Below are positions 25,323 through 36,430 of a stretch of DNA of 64,000 nt, in pieces. The notes below the pieces were generated by a model. That model had not been told where the DNA came from, searched no databases, and saw only the letters and a list, made by a program, of their open reading frames with translations. Both the position numbers and the translations under genes were made by a program. Source of the stretch: DATAPD01 sp036265385 (lineage in GTDB: Bacteria; Acidobacteriota; Terriglobia; Terriglobales; Acidobacteriaceae); assembly GCA_036265385.1 (NCBI GenBank), contig DATAPD010000025.1, positions 1-64,000 of the forward strand, in the 5' to 3' direction. Position 1 is the stretch's first letter; every line of letters starts with the position of its first letter.

Positions 25323-26603
25323 TTACGTCAATGCCGAAATCGGAGTCGCTGTCGACTTAGTATCGAACGGAAGTTCGGCAGCGAAATCTCTAGCATCGGG
25401 CAGGCTGATCCAGAAAGTTGCGCCTTCGTCGATCTTTGCTTCGGCCCAAATGCGACCGCCATGGCGCTGCACGATCCTATGCACGGTTGCTAGACCTATG
25501 CCGTGACCGTCGAATTCGGATTTTTCATGTAGCCGCTGAAATGGCGTGAATAGTTTTTCGGCGTTCGCCATATCAAAACCGGCTCCGTTATCGCTAACGC
25601 TGAGCGTGTTCCAGTTAGCTTCGCTTGCAGTTCGTCGCACTTCAATCCGGGATTCCGATTTCTGCGCGGTGTATTTGCAAGCATTCGAGAGCAGATTCTC
25701 GAGGACAATGCGCAACATCCCGGCATCGCCGCAGACGACGAGCTCGGGATCGATTTCGAAATGGAATCTTCGTTGAGGATTCTGCTGGACGCAGCGCTCC
25801 GCGAGGCTTTTAGCGATCGGACTCAAATCGACTTTCTGTAGCTTGAGCGGTTCACGTGTGAGCTGCGCGAGTCGGAGCAGGTCGTTGATCAGCTCTGACA
25901 TTTCGGTGGTTGCTTGCCTGATGTGCTCCAGGAACAGCTTAGGTTTTTCACCGGTTACGGACCCTTCCAAGAGTTCAGAAAAGCCGCTGATGAGCTGCAA
26001 GGGACCGCGGAGGTCGTGCGATACGGAAGCGGAGAACGCTTCGAGATCGCGATTGGCCGCTTCGAGTTGCTGGGTCCGGTCTTTGACGCGCTGATCAAGT
26101 TCGTTGTAGAGACGAACATTTTCTATCGCGACACTGGTGGTATTAGCCAGAGCCTGCAATAAATCGACTTCCATCGGAGTAGCGGCATGAGTGTGTGCCC
26201 AATAGGCTCCAATTGCTCCGATTGGCGCCTGAGGACGGATAGGGATCATCACGAGGCTTTTCACAAATGTAGGACGGTACGCATCGATGGGAACGCGTGC
26301 ATCCGAATAGATGTCCGGTATGACGGCCGGTTGACGGTTCAGCATAGCCCAGCCACTCACGCAAGCGGCCATGGGGAATTCCTGACCTTTCCAAAGTGGA
26401 CCAATGGCGTCCTCGTCTGCGTAAAAGCATTTGTCGCGATGACGAAGGATGAAGCTTGCGCCATCCGCGCCGGCAAGCTCGCGTGCAGCGCGCCGGACTA
26501 CAGACATAATTCCTTGAAGTGAGTGGGCCTGAGACAGTTCCTGAACCGAGTTCAAGAGTCGCCGTATCGCGACGGAGTGAGTGTCTGGCTGACTTGAGGC
26601 CAT
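25323..26603 (-). CDS. GAF-domain sensor histidine kinase
   Basis: A 426-residue soluble kinase with an N-terminal GAF domain (about residues 20-180), a coiled linker (DQRVKDRTQQLEAANRDLE), a HisKA domain with the phospho-acceptor in SVSHDLRGPLQ, and an HATPase domain with N box NLLSNACKYT, G1 DNGAGFD and G2 GHGIGLA. It lacks membrane spans, so it senses a cytoplasmic signal. The frame is open to 26708, but the ATG at 26603 has a GGAAAG site. No response regulator is adjacent, so it is an orphan or acts as phosphorelay input. Confidence 0.94.
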   Translation of the reverse strand: MASSQPDTHSVAIRRLLNSVQELSQAHSLQGIMSVVRRAARELAGADGASFILRHRDKCFYADEDAIGPLWKGQEFPMAACVSGWAMLNRQPAVIPDIYSDARVPIDAYRPTFVKSLVMIPIRPQAPIGAIGAYWAHTHAATPMEVDLLQALANTTSVAIENVRLYNELDQRVKDRTQQLEAANRDLEAFSASVSHDLRGPLQLISGFSELLEGSVTGEKPKLFLEHIRQATTEMSELINDLLRLAQLTREPLKLQKVDLSPIAKSLAERCVQQNPQRRFHFEIDPELVVCGDAGMLRIVLENLLSNACKYTAQKSESRIEVRRTASEANWNTLSVSDNGAGFDMANAEKLFTPFQRLHEKSEFDGHGIGLATVHRIVQRHGGRIWAEAKIDEGATFWISLPDARDFAAELPFDTKSTATPISALT

Positions 26604-26858
26604 AGCTCGTTTCTTTCCTTCCGCCTTTTTAGTCACACCACGAACAGTGTGTTTCGACGAGTGGCAAATACACTTGTAACGAGCCGCATCCCCTATTGAG
26701 AGATGCAATCTTGCAGCACCAGTTGGCGTAAAAACCCTAGAAAGGGTCTCAGATTGTAGCCCGAGTTACGCGGGCCAACGCAATACAGAATCCACCTGAT
26801 ACCAAAAGTTTACGTGCCGTGCTCTCGGCAGGCGTAGAACCGTTTGTACGATGGTTCG

Positions 26859-27566
26859 TTACAAGGGCGAGAGTTCGTCTTCCTGCTCTTCTTCTTTGCG
26901 GCGAGCCGCAAGGCGACGCTCAAGGAACTCGCGCGCCAGGTCCTTCCCTCCCAGTCCAAAGGCAATAGCGAGCCCTAGCATCACCGAACCAAAAATGGCA
27001 CCGAATGCGATCAGCATGGTTTCCCGAGCCACGCCCAGGACTTCGCAGACCATAGTGAGGGCGAAGATGCTGATCACAATGCGAATGCCAACACTCAGCA
27101 ATCGCGAGGAGCGGAAGTTGGCATTCACTGCAGCGAGCAGGGCCGCACGAGAAAAGAACGTTGCTGCTAATAGCCCGAAGAAGAAGATGACCAGCGCAAC
27201 GATCAGTCGTGGCAAGAACAGGAAAAACTCGGAAATATATTCCTGCAGGCCTACGATCCCCAGTACGCCGACCCCGAGCAAGAGAAAGCCCAGCAACGCA
27301 ACCCAGAAGACGAAGCGACTTACCAGTTCCGTAGAAGATGGAAGGGCTGCCTGATGCAGCAATTGACTGGCACCCGCGTCTTCCGCGAGTTTCGAGAAGC
27401 GCGTGAGGCGGAGCACACTGCGGACGATAACTTTCAAGAGATAGGCAATGGCCCATCCGATGAGAGCCAGGATGATCATCACGACGAGGCGAGGCAGATA
27501 ATGTGCAAAGGTTCTCGCCAGTTCGTGCGACGCTTGGGTCAGTTCGCTAATGATGATTTCACGCAT
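26859..27566 (-). CDS. MscS-type conserved TM helix protein
   Basis: A 235-residue membrane protein with two copies of the conserved TM-helix module related to small mechanosensitive channels: LIGWAIAYLLKVIVRSVLRLTRF and later LSVGIRIVISIFALTM with LGLAIAFGLGGKDLAREFLE. It has four or five spans and a charged tail (ARRKEEEQEDE). Lacking the large cytoplasmic vestibule, it is probably a regulatory or accessory relative of MscS. The ATG at 27566 has a GAGGGG site and overlaps the glycosyltransferase stop by eight bases, which links the two. A role in osmotic adaptation fits the neighbours. Confidence 0.82.
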   Translation of the reverse strand: MREIIISELTQASHELARTFAHYLPRLVVMIILALIGWAIAYLLKVIVRSVLRLTRFSKLAEDAGASQLLHQAALPSSTELVSRFVFWVALLGFLLLGVGVLGIVGLQEYISEFFLFLPRLIVALVIFFFGLLAATFFSRAALLAAVNANFRSSRLLSVGIRIVISIFALTMVCEVLGVARETMLIAFGAIFGSVMLGLAIAFGLGGKDLAREFLERRLAARRKEEEQEDELSPL

Positions 27567-28842
27567 TCGCCCCTCGCTTTTCATCTGCCCAGACCTCGAG
27601 CAGATATGGCTTCAATCGTTCGAATTCCCCGCAGAGAGATTCCACTCTGGCCTCCATGTCGTTTCCGGAGGCGTTGCGGTTCTCCAAGAGAAACGCCAGG
27701 GTCCGTCCACGATAGAGCGGAATCATGGCCTGCAGGATGTGATCCCGATTGATCACGGATTTGTGATATGAAGCGGCAAATTCAAAAACCGTTTTCGCCC
27801 AAAGATCGGCCGGATATGTGAACTGCTCGATGTCGAGCGCTGCGACTTTTTGCAGTTCATTGAGTGTGGAAGCTGTCAGGATGGATCGGTACACCGGTTG
27901 CAACTCGGCAACACCAGTTATGAACAGATCGCGCAAGCGCTTCCGGTTCACGCGCACCGGCTCTTCACCAAGTTCCCACTCGGGCCCGAGCGTGCGAATT
28001 GCCTGCGATCCTAAGATGCTGCTCCAAAATGAGTACGTCGTGTCGAGAGAAGAAAAGAAGGCTCCAACCGTACGGCGCATGGCCCCGATCAAATCGCGCG
28101 GGCTGCGGTCAGGTTGAGGTTTGGGCCCTAGAAACGCCTGACAGACGCGATAGGAACTTGTTACAGCCGCAATCGTGATGGCGATTTCAGGGCCGTGCTG
28201 GCACCACTCGCTTTTCCATGTGTCCTTCGAGATAAAATCCGTGGCAAGGCTACCCGACATCGCAAACTCCGAAGCATACGGTTCGCGAATTCTCAAACCG
28301 TAAATAGCACGAGTCATCGGATAGAGCAGATCACGTAAGAGCGCCCCCTCGAACTTCTGGCGTTTATAGATAGGGCAGACGAGGTCGAAGTTGTCCTGAT
28401 AAATCGGGCGAATGAGGCGCTGTAGCCAGTCGGGTTCAATCGTGGTTGTCTCGGGCGAAAGGACGACGCACGCTCTCGCACGGAGCAGATCGGCGGCTGC
28501 AAAAATCGTTTGCAACGCGGTTCCCTCGTTCGGCGTACGAGCATAGGTTGTGCTGATTGCGTGAAGCGTGCGTAGCGCGTACACCTTGCCCACGTTCGAA
28601 ATGTCATCGATGGTGGCGCCGGTAACGAGCTGCGGGGTGCCATCCTGCGAACCACCATCTGCATTGATGATTACTGCGCGTTCACGGGGGAAACACTTAA
28701 GAATGGAACTCTGGACCGCGCGGATGACGGGCTCGACCGTTGCGGCGTTGTTATGAGTCGGCAGACCAATGAGAATGTCCACCTCGCCGACGGTGATCAG
28801 CTGGCGGAGGAACTCATCGCTTAATAGATTCTCGTCCGCCAC
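27559..28842 (-). CDS. GT-A glycosyltransferase, mannosyl/glucosylglycerate synthase-like
   Basis: A 427-residue enzyme with a GT-A fold: VDILIGLPTHNNAATVEPVI for the nucleotide-sugar strand, INADGGSQDGT, and a later LSPETTTIEPDW in place of a classical DxD. The long alpha-helical C-terminal part resembles GT78 mannosylglycerate and GT81 glucosyl-phosphoglycerate enzymes, which make the compatible solutes mannosylglycerate and glucosylglycerate. I infer an osmolyte role; the donor and acceptor are not proven. It overlaps the MscS-like gene and lies 75 bases downstream of trehalose synthase on the same strand. Confidence 0.7.
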   Translation of the reverse strand: MADENLLSDEFLRQLITVGEVDILIGLPTHNNAATVEPVIRAVQSSILKCFPRERAVIINADGGSQDGTPQLVTGATIDDISNVGKVYALRTLHAISTTYARTPNEGTALQTIFAAADLLRARACVVLSPETTTIEPDWLQRLIRPIYQDNFDLVCPIYKRQKFEGALLRDLLYPMTRAIYGLRIREPYASEFAMSGSLATDFISKDTWKSEWCQHGPEIAITIAAVTSSYRVCQAFLGPKPQPDRSPRDLIGAMRRTVGAFFSSLDTTYSFWSSILGSQAIRTLGPEWELGEEPVRVNRKRLRDLFITGVAELQPVYRSILTASTLNELQKVAALDIEQFTYPADLWAKTVFEFAASYHKSVINRDHILQAMIPLYRGRTLAFLLENRNASGNDMEARVESLCGEFERLKPYLLEVWADEKRGANA

Positions 28843-28917
28843 TCAGCCCTCCAAACAGTATCAGTATTTTCCCGATTGTAGTTGCCGAACCATGCCAACG
28901 GGATGTGGGGTGCCCTG

Positions 28918-30558
<1,641 letters not shown>

Positions 30559-30609
30559 AGCTCATTCCCCGATCGGATGACATGAATGAAGATCATACGA
30601 TAACAATTT

Positions 30610-30653
30610 GAACGACATCGTTCTCTCATGGTTACTGTGTAGAACGATATAAT
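30610..30653. promoter_or_regulatory. Candidate operator and promoter between treS and the flavoprotein gene
   Basis: A perfect palindrome GAACGACATCGTTC at 30610-30623, a half-site GAACGA at 30642-30647 exactly 32 bases on, and TATAAT at 30648-30653 directly abutting the half-site. The layout suggests a regulator that covers the -10 element. The -35 is not obvious. Confidence 0.45.
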
Positions 30654-30676
30654 TTTGGCCAGTCCGTAAAGCCCCT

Positions 30677-32572
30677 ATGCGGAAAAAGAAAACCAGGAAC
30701 CCAGGAACTCAAGGCATCACCCGCCGCGATTTTTTGAATGGAGTTGCGGTTGGGGTCGGCGGCGCACTGGCCGCTGACCCACTTCGCGAACTATTCGCAG
30801 CCGACCAAAGCCAGACTGCGAAAGACGAATACTATCCTCCCGCCCTAACCGGGATGCGCGGAAATCATGATGGCAGTTATACCAATGCTCATCGTGTGAG
30901 GGACGGCGAGACTTGGGAGCACGCCGAAAATATTCACGAGACCTATGATCTCATCGTAGTTGGCGGTGGCATCAGCGGATTGGCGGCAGCGTACTTTTAT
31001 CGAAAAGTGGCGGGGCCGGAATCTCGCATTCTGGTGCTGGATAATCACGACGACTTCGGCGGGCATGCCAAGCGAAACGAATTCCGATCCGATAAACGAC
31101 TGTTGCTCTCCTATGGAGGAGCACAGTCAATTGAGAGTCCCGGAAAATACAGCGCGGTAAGTGCAGGCTTGCTGAAAGAGTTAGGCGTCGAGACTCAGCG
31201 GTTTTATCAAGCCTACGATCAAAAGCTCTATTCATCGATGAACCTGGGAACGGGAGCGTTCTTCGATAAAGAGACGTTTGGTGAGGATCGACTCGTCCCC
31301 GGGATGGGAAGTATGCCATGGCCAGAGTTTCTCGCGAAAACGCCGCTCTCGTCGACGGTCCAGCGTGACATCGCCCGCTTGTACACGGAAAAAAAAGATT
31401 ACTTGCCGGGACTTTCACGGGAGCAGAAGAGAGCCAAGCTTGCAAAAATCAGCTATGCCAAATTCCTGACGGACATTTGCAAAGCTGAACCTGACGTCCT
31501 CCCCTTCTTCCAGACCTACACACATGATCTATTTGCGGTCGGAATCGACGCGGTGTCGGCAATTGCGTGCTACGAAGCGGGCGATGATTACGGGGCGATC
31601 AGCTATCCGGGATTCGCAGGAATGGGACTGGAAGAGAGCGAAAAAGAAGAGCCGTACATTTTTCACTTTCCCGATGGCAACGCGTCCGTGGCGCGTTTGC
31701 TGGTGCGAAAGCTCATTCCCGGAACGCTCGCGGGCAGCACGATGGAAGATGTGGTTACGGAACATGCAAACTATAGCCGATTAGATGTTTCGGGCACGAA
31801 TACGCGAGTCCGATTGAATAGCACAGCCGTTCGGGTACGGAACATCGAAGCGAACGAAGTCGAAGTCGTTTATGTGAGAAGAGACAAGGCCGAAAGCGTT
31901 CGAGCGAAACATTGCGTACTCGCCTGCTACAACGGGATGATTCCGTACTTGGCGCCCGAAATTCCGCAGAAGCAGAAAGAGGCACTCGCCTATCTGGTCA
32001 AGGCTCCGCTTGTGTATACGCATGTCGCGATTCGTAATTGGACGGCTTTCCAAAAACTCGGCATTCGTCACATCGTTGCACCAGGCTCGTATCACTGCTA
32101 TGTCGCTCTCGATTTCCCTGTGAGTTTAGGAGAGTACAAGTTTCCGAGCACGCACCAAGAGCCGGCTGTGCTGTTCCTGTTGCGGACGCCTTGTAAGCCC
32201 GGGCTCCCGATGCGCCAGCAGCACAGAGTTGGACGAGCCGAACTGTTACGAACTCCGTTTCCCGTGTTCGAGAGGAATATCCGCGACCAACTGGGCCGGA
32301 TGCTGGGTTCCGCAGGGTTCGATCCGTCTCAGGACATCCTTGGCATCACCGTGAACCGGTGGGCGCACGGTTACGCATATGGCTACAATCCACTCTTCGA
32401 CCCAGACTGGGCCGAAGGCCAGGAGCCCTGGGTGGTCGGCCGAAAGCCGTTCGGTCAGATTGCGATTGCCAATTCGGACGCAGGTGCAAGCGCATACATG
32501 GATGCGGCGATCGATCAGGCCTACCGTGCTGTGCGGGAGCTAACCGGTAACCAGCCTGAAACATCTCTGTAA
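30677..32572 (+). CDS. Tat-exported FAD-dependent oxidoreductase (spermidine dehydrogenase-like)
   Basis: A 631-residue flavoprotein. The N-terminus has ITRRDFLNGVAVGVGGALA, a twin-arginine signal, so it is folded before export. The dinucleotide fold VVGGGISGLAAAYF appears at about residue 95, with LDNHDDFGGHAKRNEF for the FAD adenosine ribose and a C-terminal GASAYMDAAIDQAYRAV flavin-contact segment. The amine-oxidase-like order matches proteins often annotated as spermidine dehydrogenase; that substrate is a guess. It is divergently transcribed from treS. Length is about normal. Confidence 0.85.
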   Translation: MRKKKTRNPGTQGITRRDFLNGVAVGVGGALAADPLRELFAADQSQTAKDEYYPPALTGMRGNHDGSYTNAHRVRDGETWEHAENIHETYDLIVVGGGISGLAAAYFYRKVAGPESRILVLDNHDDFGGHAKRNEFRSDKRLLLSYGGAQSIESPGKYSAVSAGLLKELGVETQRFYQAYDQKLYSSMNLGTGAFFDKETFGEDRLVPGMGSMPWPEFLAKTPLSSTVQRDIARLYTEKKDYLPGLSREQKRAKLAKISYAKFLTDICKAEPDVLPFFQTYTHDLFAVGIDAVSAIACYEAGDDYGAISYPGFAGMGLEESEKEEPYIFHFPDGNASVARLLVRKLIPGTLAGSTMEDVVTEHANYSRLDVSGTNTRVRLNSTAVRVRNIEANEVEVVYVRRDKAESVRAKHCVLACYNGMIPYLAPEIPQKQKEALAYLVKAPLVYTHVAIRNWTAFQKLGIRHIVAPGSYHCYVALDFPVSLGEYKFPSTHQEPAVLFLLRTPCKPGLPMRQQHRVGRAELLRTPFPVFERNIRDQLGRMLGSAGFDPSQDILGITVNRWAHGYAYGYNPLFDPDWAEGQEPWVVGRKPFGQIAIANSDAGASAYMDAAIDQAYRAVRELTGNQPETSL

Positions 32573-32610
32573 GCTCTTCAAAATGCGGCGCCAGACCTCT
32601 TGCTAGTAAC

Positions 32611-32627
32611 AAGCGCGCTACGCGCTT
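32611..32627 (+). terminator. Short GC hairpin after the flavoprotein gene
   Basis: AAGCGCG-cta-CGCGCTT is a perfect 7-bp stem with a 3-base loop, 39 bases past the stop. There is no long T-run, so it is a weak or Rho-assisted terminator at best. Confidence 0.4.
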
Positions 32628-32812
32628 ATTGCATTACCTCCAAGTTACCCTGCCCACGTTAGCAATTGACTGGTCGGATACACGTCACTAGCATAGGGAT
32701 GGCTTCGGCATTCTTCGGCGATACACCCCGCTCTTCGCCGTGTAGTGCTTACCTTCCCCGGTGCCGAGCCCGAACCATCGTTACGACCCTTGAGAGTGAA
32801 CAGATTTCGGTG

Positions 32813-33589
32813 ATGCTGATTGTCCACCGCCATCCCGTCGTAACGGTCGGCGATTCCTGGTACGAGGACTCGACTCCCCAGCCGCGAGTCGACCTGCTTG
32901 CTTCCTATCAGTCGAAAGAACCGCTCAGCAGAATTTGGTCGCGGGAGTTTTACACCATTGTCGTTGACCTCAAGCCGGAAGAAGACATGATCTTTTCCGG
33001 GATGGGTAAAACGAACCGCTACAAAATCTCGCGCGCCGCCAAGCGAGACGATTTCCGATATGAATCGTGGCACGCCGATGCCAACGTTGTGATCGACGAA
33101 TTTATCGACTTCTTTTCGGCATTCGCCCGCAACGTCGCTTTGCCAACTCCTAAAGAAAGCTGGCTCCTCTCCTACGCGGAGGCTGGGGCTCTTGATATAT
33201 CCCGTGTATCGGATGCGAAGGGAGAATCGCTTGTCTGGCATACCCACTACCGAGCCAACGATTGTGCCCGCCTTTTTCATAGCGCTTCCAGCTTCAGAAA
33301 TTTCGACGATTCTGCCCAGAGAAGTCTGATTGGACGCGCAAATCGATATCACCACTGGCAGGACATGTTGCGGTTCAAGGCTTCGGGTATTACGACCTAC
33401 GACTTTGGTGGTTGGTACGAAGGGAAAGAAAACGAAGAGAGGCTTCGCATTAATCAGTTCAAAGAAGAGTTTGGTGGAAGGGTCGTGAAGTCTTTCAATT
33501 CAGTTCAACCGGTGACGTTTCGGGGGCGGGCCTACTTGATGGCTCGCCTGATGCGGCATCCCAAAAAACGGCTCATGCACATGGTGTAG
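32813..33589 (+). CDS. FemAB/GNAT-like acyltransferase
   Basis: A 258-residue soluble protein with a GNAT/FemAB-like arrangement: EFYTIVVDL, GKTNRYKISRA, and near the C-terminus HHWQDMLRFKASGITTYDFGGW with KEEFGG, as in FemAB-type acyltransferases that work on peptidoglycan or exopolysaccharide precursors. The frame is open back to 32666, but the upstream residues look non-coding; a TTG at 32791 is another possible start. It is followed after four bases by a second acetyltransferase, so the two are probably coexpressed. Substrate unknown. Confidence 0.7.
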   Translation: MLIVHRHPVVTVGDSWYEDSTPQPRVDLLASYQSKEPLSRIWSREFYTIVVDLKPEEDMIFSGMGKTNRYKISRAAKRDDFRYESWHADANVVIDEFIDFFSAFARNVALPTPKESWLLSYAEAGALDISRVSDAKGESLVWHTHYRANDCARLFHSASSFRNFDDSAQRSLIGRANRYHHWQDMLRFKASGITTYDFGGWYEGKENEERLRINQFKEEFGGRVVKSFNSVQPVTFRGRAYLMARLMRHPKKRLMHMV

Positions 33590-33593
33590 CGAG

Positions 33594-34310
33594 ATGCCAA
33601 CAATCACTCAAGAAGAGATACGGATAAGCAACAAACCATCGGTTGAGAAACGGCCGAGAACGTATTGGAGTGAACTGCGTTTTCGTATTGAGAGTTCGCT
33701 GCGCAGTATCACGCGTAAATATGTCAACAGCTATGCATTTTTCGAGGCCGACCTGGCCACAACAGATGTGCAAATACCGAAGGGTACCGCGTTACGACCG
33801 AGACTTTTTTGCGGTATGTCCCAGACCAGTATCGTGTGCCAATTGCTAAGCCCTCTTGGAAAAGATCCGGAGGAATTAGAGCGTCGCATCTCACGCGGAG
33901 ATCTGGTCTCAATTGGATTCGTGGGGGATGAGCCCGTCGCCTACACGTGGATGACTTTCAAAGAAGCGGACGTGAGCGAATTGGCGTTGAAACTTCGCCT
34001 TCACACTGGTGAGGCTGTGCAGTACGACACGTATGTCGCGCCACAGTGGCGGGGACATGGTTTCCAGTATCCCCTTAACGTTCCAATCTTGAATTATGCC
34101 CGCGAGCACGGATTCACGAAAACACTGGCGTGGGTGCATGTCCTGAACACGCGTTCTTTCAAGAACCAGATTCGTTACGGAAAGCGAGTCGTGCAGAAAG
34201 TGATTTCGATCCGGATTCCGGGATTGGGCAATACTCTCCTAATTCGATTCCCCGGTGAGTTGCGTTCCCGACTCACCGCGTCGGAGATGGCTCTACCACG
34301 GTTGTCTTGA
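33594..34310 (+). CDS. GNAT-family acetyltransferase
   Basis: A 238-residue protein with a basic N-terminal helical region and a C-terminal GNAT domain: LVSIGFVGDEPVAYTWM, YDTYVAPQWRGHGFQYPLN (the acetyl-CoA pyrophosphate loop R-G-H-G-F), and AREHGFTKTLAWVHVLNTRS. It follows the FemAB-like gene by four bases and overlaps the 3' end of the convergent phosphorylase gene by 38 bases. The pair may modify a common cell-surface or polysaccharide substrate. The acceptor is unknown. Confidence 0.82.
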   Translation: MPTITQEEIRISNKPSVEKRPRTYWSELRFRIESSLRSITRKYVNSYAFFEADLATTDVQIPKGTALRPRLFCGMSQTSIVCQLLSPLGKDPEELERRISRGDLVSIGFVGDEPVAYTWMTFKEADVSELALKLRLHTGEAVQYDTYVAPQWRGHGFQYPLNVPILNYAREHGFTKTLAWVHVLNTRSFKNQIRYGKRVVQKVISIRIPGLGNTLLIRFPGELRSRLTASEMALPRLS

Positions 34311-36039
34311 TTGGGATACGCGGCACCGACGGTACGGCATCATTGCGCATCAGGTAGGCGTTGGTGACGTACTGCTGAACCATTCTCTGAGTATTGAAGA
34401 ATGAGCCATTCAGAGCAATCGCCATGCGCATGATGTCCGTGTACCGGTCTGGCTGCTTGTAGAACATCGGAACGATTTCATTTTCGAGCTTCGAGTAGAG
34501 ATCTTCGATTTCTGATGCTGGGTCCTGGTTGATCTCGGTGTTCCCGATTGCCCAGCCCGTGACACCTTCGATCAGACCTTCAATCCACCATCCATCGACC
34601 ACGCTGAAACTTGGAACTCCGTTTAAAGCAGCCTTCATGCCGCTCGTGCCAGACGCTTCCTGCGGACGCAGTGGGTTATTCAGCCACACGTCGACGCCGC
34701 TTGTGATGAGGCGGCCCCAGTTCATGTCGTAGTTTTCGACGTAAACGGTGCGAATCACGTCGGCCAACGAGCGGGCACCGCCAAACACTTCTCGGATAAT
34801 GTCTTTACCACCGTTGTCCCGAGGGTGCGCTTTTCCGGCGTAAACGATCTGGATTGGCCCAGCAGTGCTCGCAATCCGGCGCAGCCGCTCAGGATCGTGA
34901 AAGAGCAGAGCGCCGCGCTTATAAGTGCTGGCCCGGCGTGCAAAACCGATGGTGAAAACTGACGGATCAAACTGAGTCCCGTTGTAGTTGTAAATGGCGG
35001 CGAACAATTCCTGTTTCGCTTTAGCATGCGCGGAACGAATTTCTTCTAATGGAATACTAATCGCGTAGCGCAAGTAGTTATTGTCGGTTCGCCAGGCCGG
35101 AATGTGTTGATCGAAAAGTTCCTTGATGGCAGTGGCCGTCCAGGTCGTGGCATGCACGCCATTGGTGATCGCACTGATAACGTAGGTGGGGAACATGTCG
35201 CGCGAAACTTCACCGTGGCGCATCGCCACGCCATTGACGTACGCGGACAAGTTCAACGCCAGATACGTCATGTTGAGTTTGTCGGCGTGGAGAACTCCCG
35301 CTTCGTCCAACAACTTAACCCGTTCGTCGCCGAGAACTTCTTCAACGAGAGAGCGGGGGAACTCATCATGGCCCGCAGGTACTGGAGTATGGGTGGTGAA
35401 GATACAAAGCCGTCTGACACTCTCGATATCCAAGGCCTTTACTCGTCCGGCAAAACTTTGATCCAATCGCCGCTCAAGCAGGCCTAAGGCCAGCAGAGAC
35501 GAGTGCCCCTCGTTCATGTGGTAACCCTGGATGTTGGTGTATCCGAGTTTGTTGAGAAGCTTGATCCCACCAAGTCCGAGCACAGCTTCCTGGCATAGAC
35601 GGTAGCGCTCGTTGCCACCATAAAGCGAATTCGTCAGGGCGCGATCTTCGGGTGCGTTCTCTGGGACATTTGTGTCCAGGAGATAAACGGGTACCGTTTC
35701 GCCCGTAACGCCTTGCACCGTGTACTTCCAGGCGCGAACAACTACTGGGCGTCGCTCAATCTCGATAGTCACTCGGCCTTCAACCGGAGCTAATACATGT
35801 TCGGGGTCCCATCGTTGAGGTTCTTCCGACTGATTGCCAGCCGAGTCGAGTCGTTGTCGGAAGTATCCCTCCCGATAAACAAGCGTGACCGCGATCAGAG
35901 GAGCGCCGATGTCCGCGGCAGAACGCAGCGTATCGCCCGCGAGCACGCCTAAGCCGCCGCTGTAGGTGGGAATGGCAGGATCGAGCGCAATTTCCATGGA
36001 GAAATACGCTACAGTCGGAAGGGTCAACTTACTTTTCAT
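34273..36039 (-). CDS. glgP: Alpha-glucan (glycogen) phosphorylase, short GT35 form
   Basis: A 588-residue GT35 enzyme that releases glucose-1-phosphate from glycogen or maltodextrin. Features are YFSMEIALDPAIPTYSGGLGVLAGD at the start (in part), HMNEGHSS, TRRxxTYKR-like FARRASTYKRG, and the PLP lysine in EASGTSGMKAALNG. The short length is typical of the bacterial and archaeal type that lacks the N-terminal regulatory extension. It lies downstream of two small genes on the same strand and converges with the GNAT gene. With treS it gives a local glycogen, maltose and trehalose theme. Confidence 0.94.
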   Translation of the reverse strand: MKSKLTLPTVAYFSMEIALDPAIPTYSGGLGVLAGDTLRSAADIGAPLIAVTLVYREGYFRQRLDSAGNQSEEPQRWDPEHVLAPVEGRVTIEIERRPVVVRAWKYTVQGVTGETVPVYLLDTNVPENAPEDRALTNSLYGGNERYRLCQEAVLGLGGIKLLNKLGYTNIQGYHMNEGHSSLLALGLLERRLDQSFAGRVKALDIESVRRLCIFTTHTPVPAGHDEFPRSLVEEVLGDERVKLLDEAGVLHADKLNMTYLALNLSAYVNGVAMRHGEVSRDMFPTYVISAITNGVHATTWTATAIKELFDQHIPAWRTDNNYLRYAISIPLEEIRSAHAKAKQELFAAIYNYNGTQFDPSVFTIGFARRASTYKRGALLFHDPERLRRIASTAGPIQIVYAGKAHPRDNGGKDIIREVFGGARSLADVIRTVYVENYDMNWGRLITSGVDVWLNNPLRPQEASGTSGMKAALNGVPSFSVVDGWWIEGLIEGVTGWAIGNTEINQDPASEIEDLYSKLENEIVPMFYKQPDRYTDIMRMAIALNGSFFNTQRMVQQYVTNAYLMRNDAVPSVPRIPIKTTVVEPSPTR

Positions 36040-36113
36040 ATGACTCCCAGGGATACGGTCCCTTTTTCAGATTCCGAAGCACGTTGCAATCACTTTGTGA
36101 AGCAAAACACGGT

Positions 36114-36323
36114 TCACACGGCAGGACGACTCCGATGAGGAACCGCAGTACTCGGGACACGGGGAGGAAGGCAAGCCGCGTAAGTGCGACTGCTCGTGTG
36201 TGCACTGCAAAGCAAGACCTCTTGGCCGTTCTCCACCTCAAGGTAATCTGCGATCCCGTTGCATCCTTGACGTTCGCAGAGGAACACTTCATTGTCCGGG
36301 TGCTCGAGGTGGAAATGCTCCAT
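36114..36323 (-). CDS. Small zinc-finger-like protein
   Basis: A 69-residue protein with C16-x4-C21, then a LEVENGQEVLLC-x2-H segment that supplies a second Cys and His, giving a plausible C-C-C-H zinc site, and a basic, proline-rich tail. It starts 75 bases upstream of glgP on the same strand. No named family was recognised. The acidic start, the patterned cysteines and the position between two co-oriented genes favour a real gene; the low-complexity tail argues for caution. Confidence 0.55.
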   Translation of the reverse strand: MEHFHLEHPDNEVFLCERQGCNGIADYLEVENGQEVLLCSAHTSSRTYAACLPPRVPSTAVPHRSRPAV

Positions 36324-36430
36324 AGCTCAAGTCTAGCGTGGAGAACAAGCAGTGTCACTCGTTCACGGTGCAAAAAAAACACACGAAGGGCGGGGGTTCT
36401 TCCCGTTCGAGAACTTGCAAGCGACGTCCC

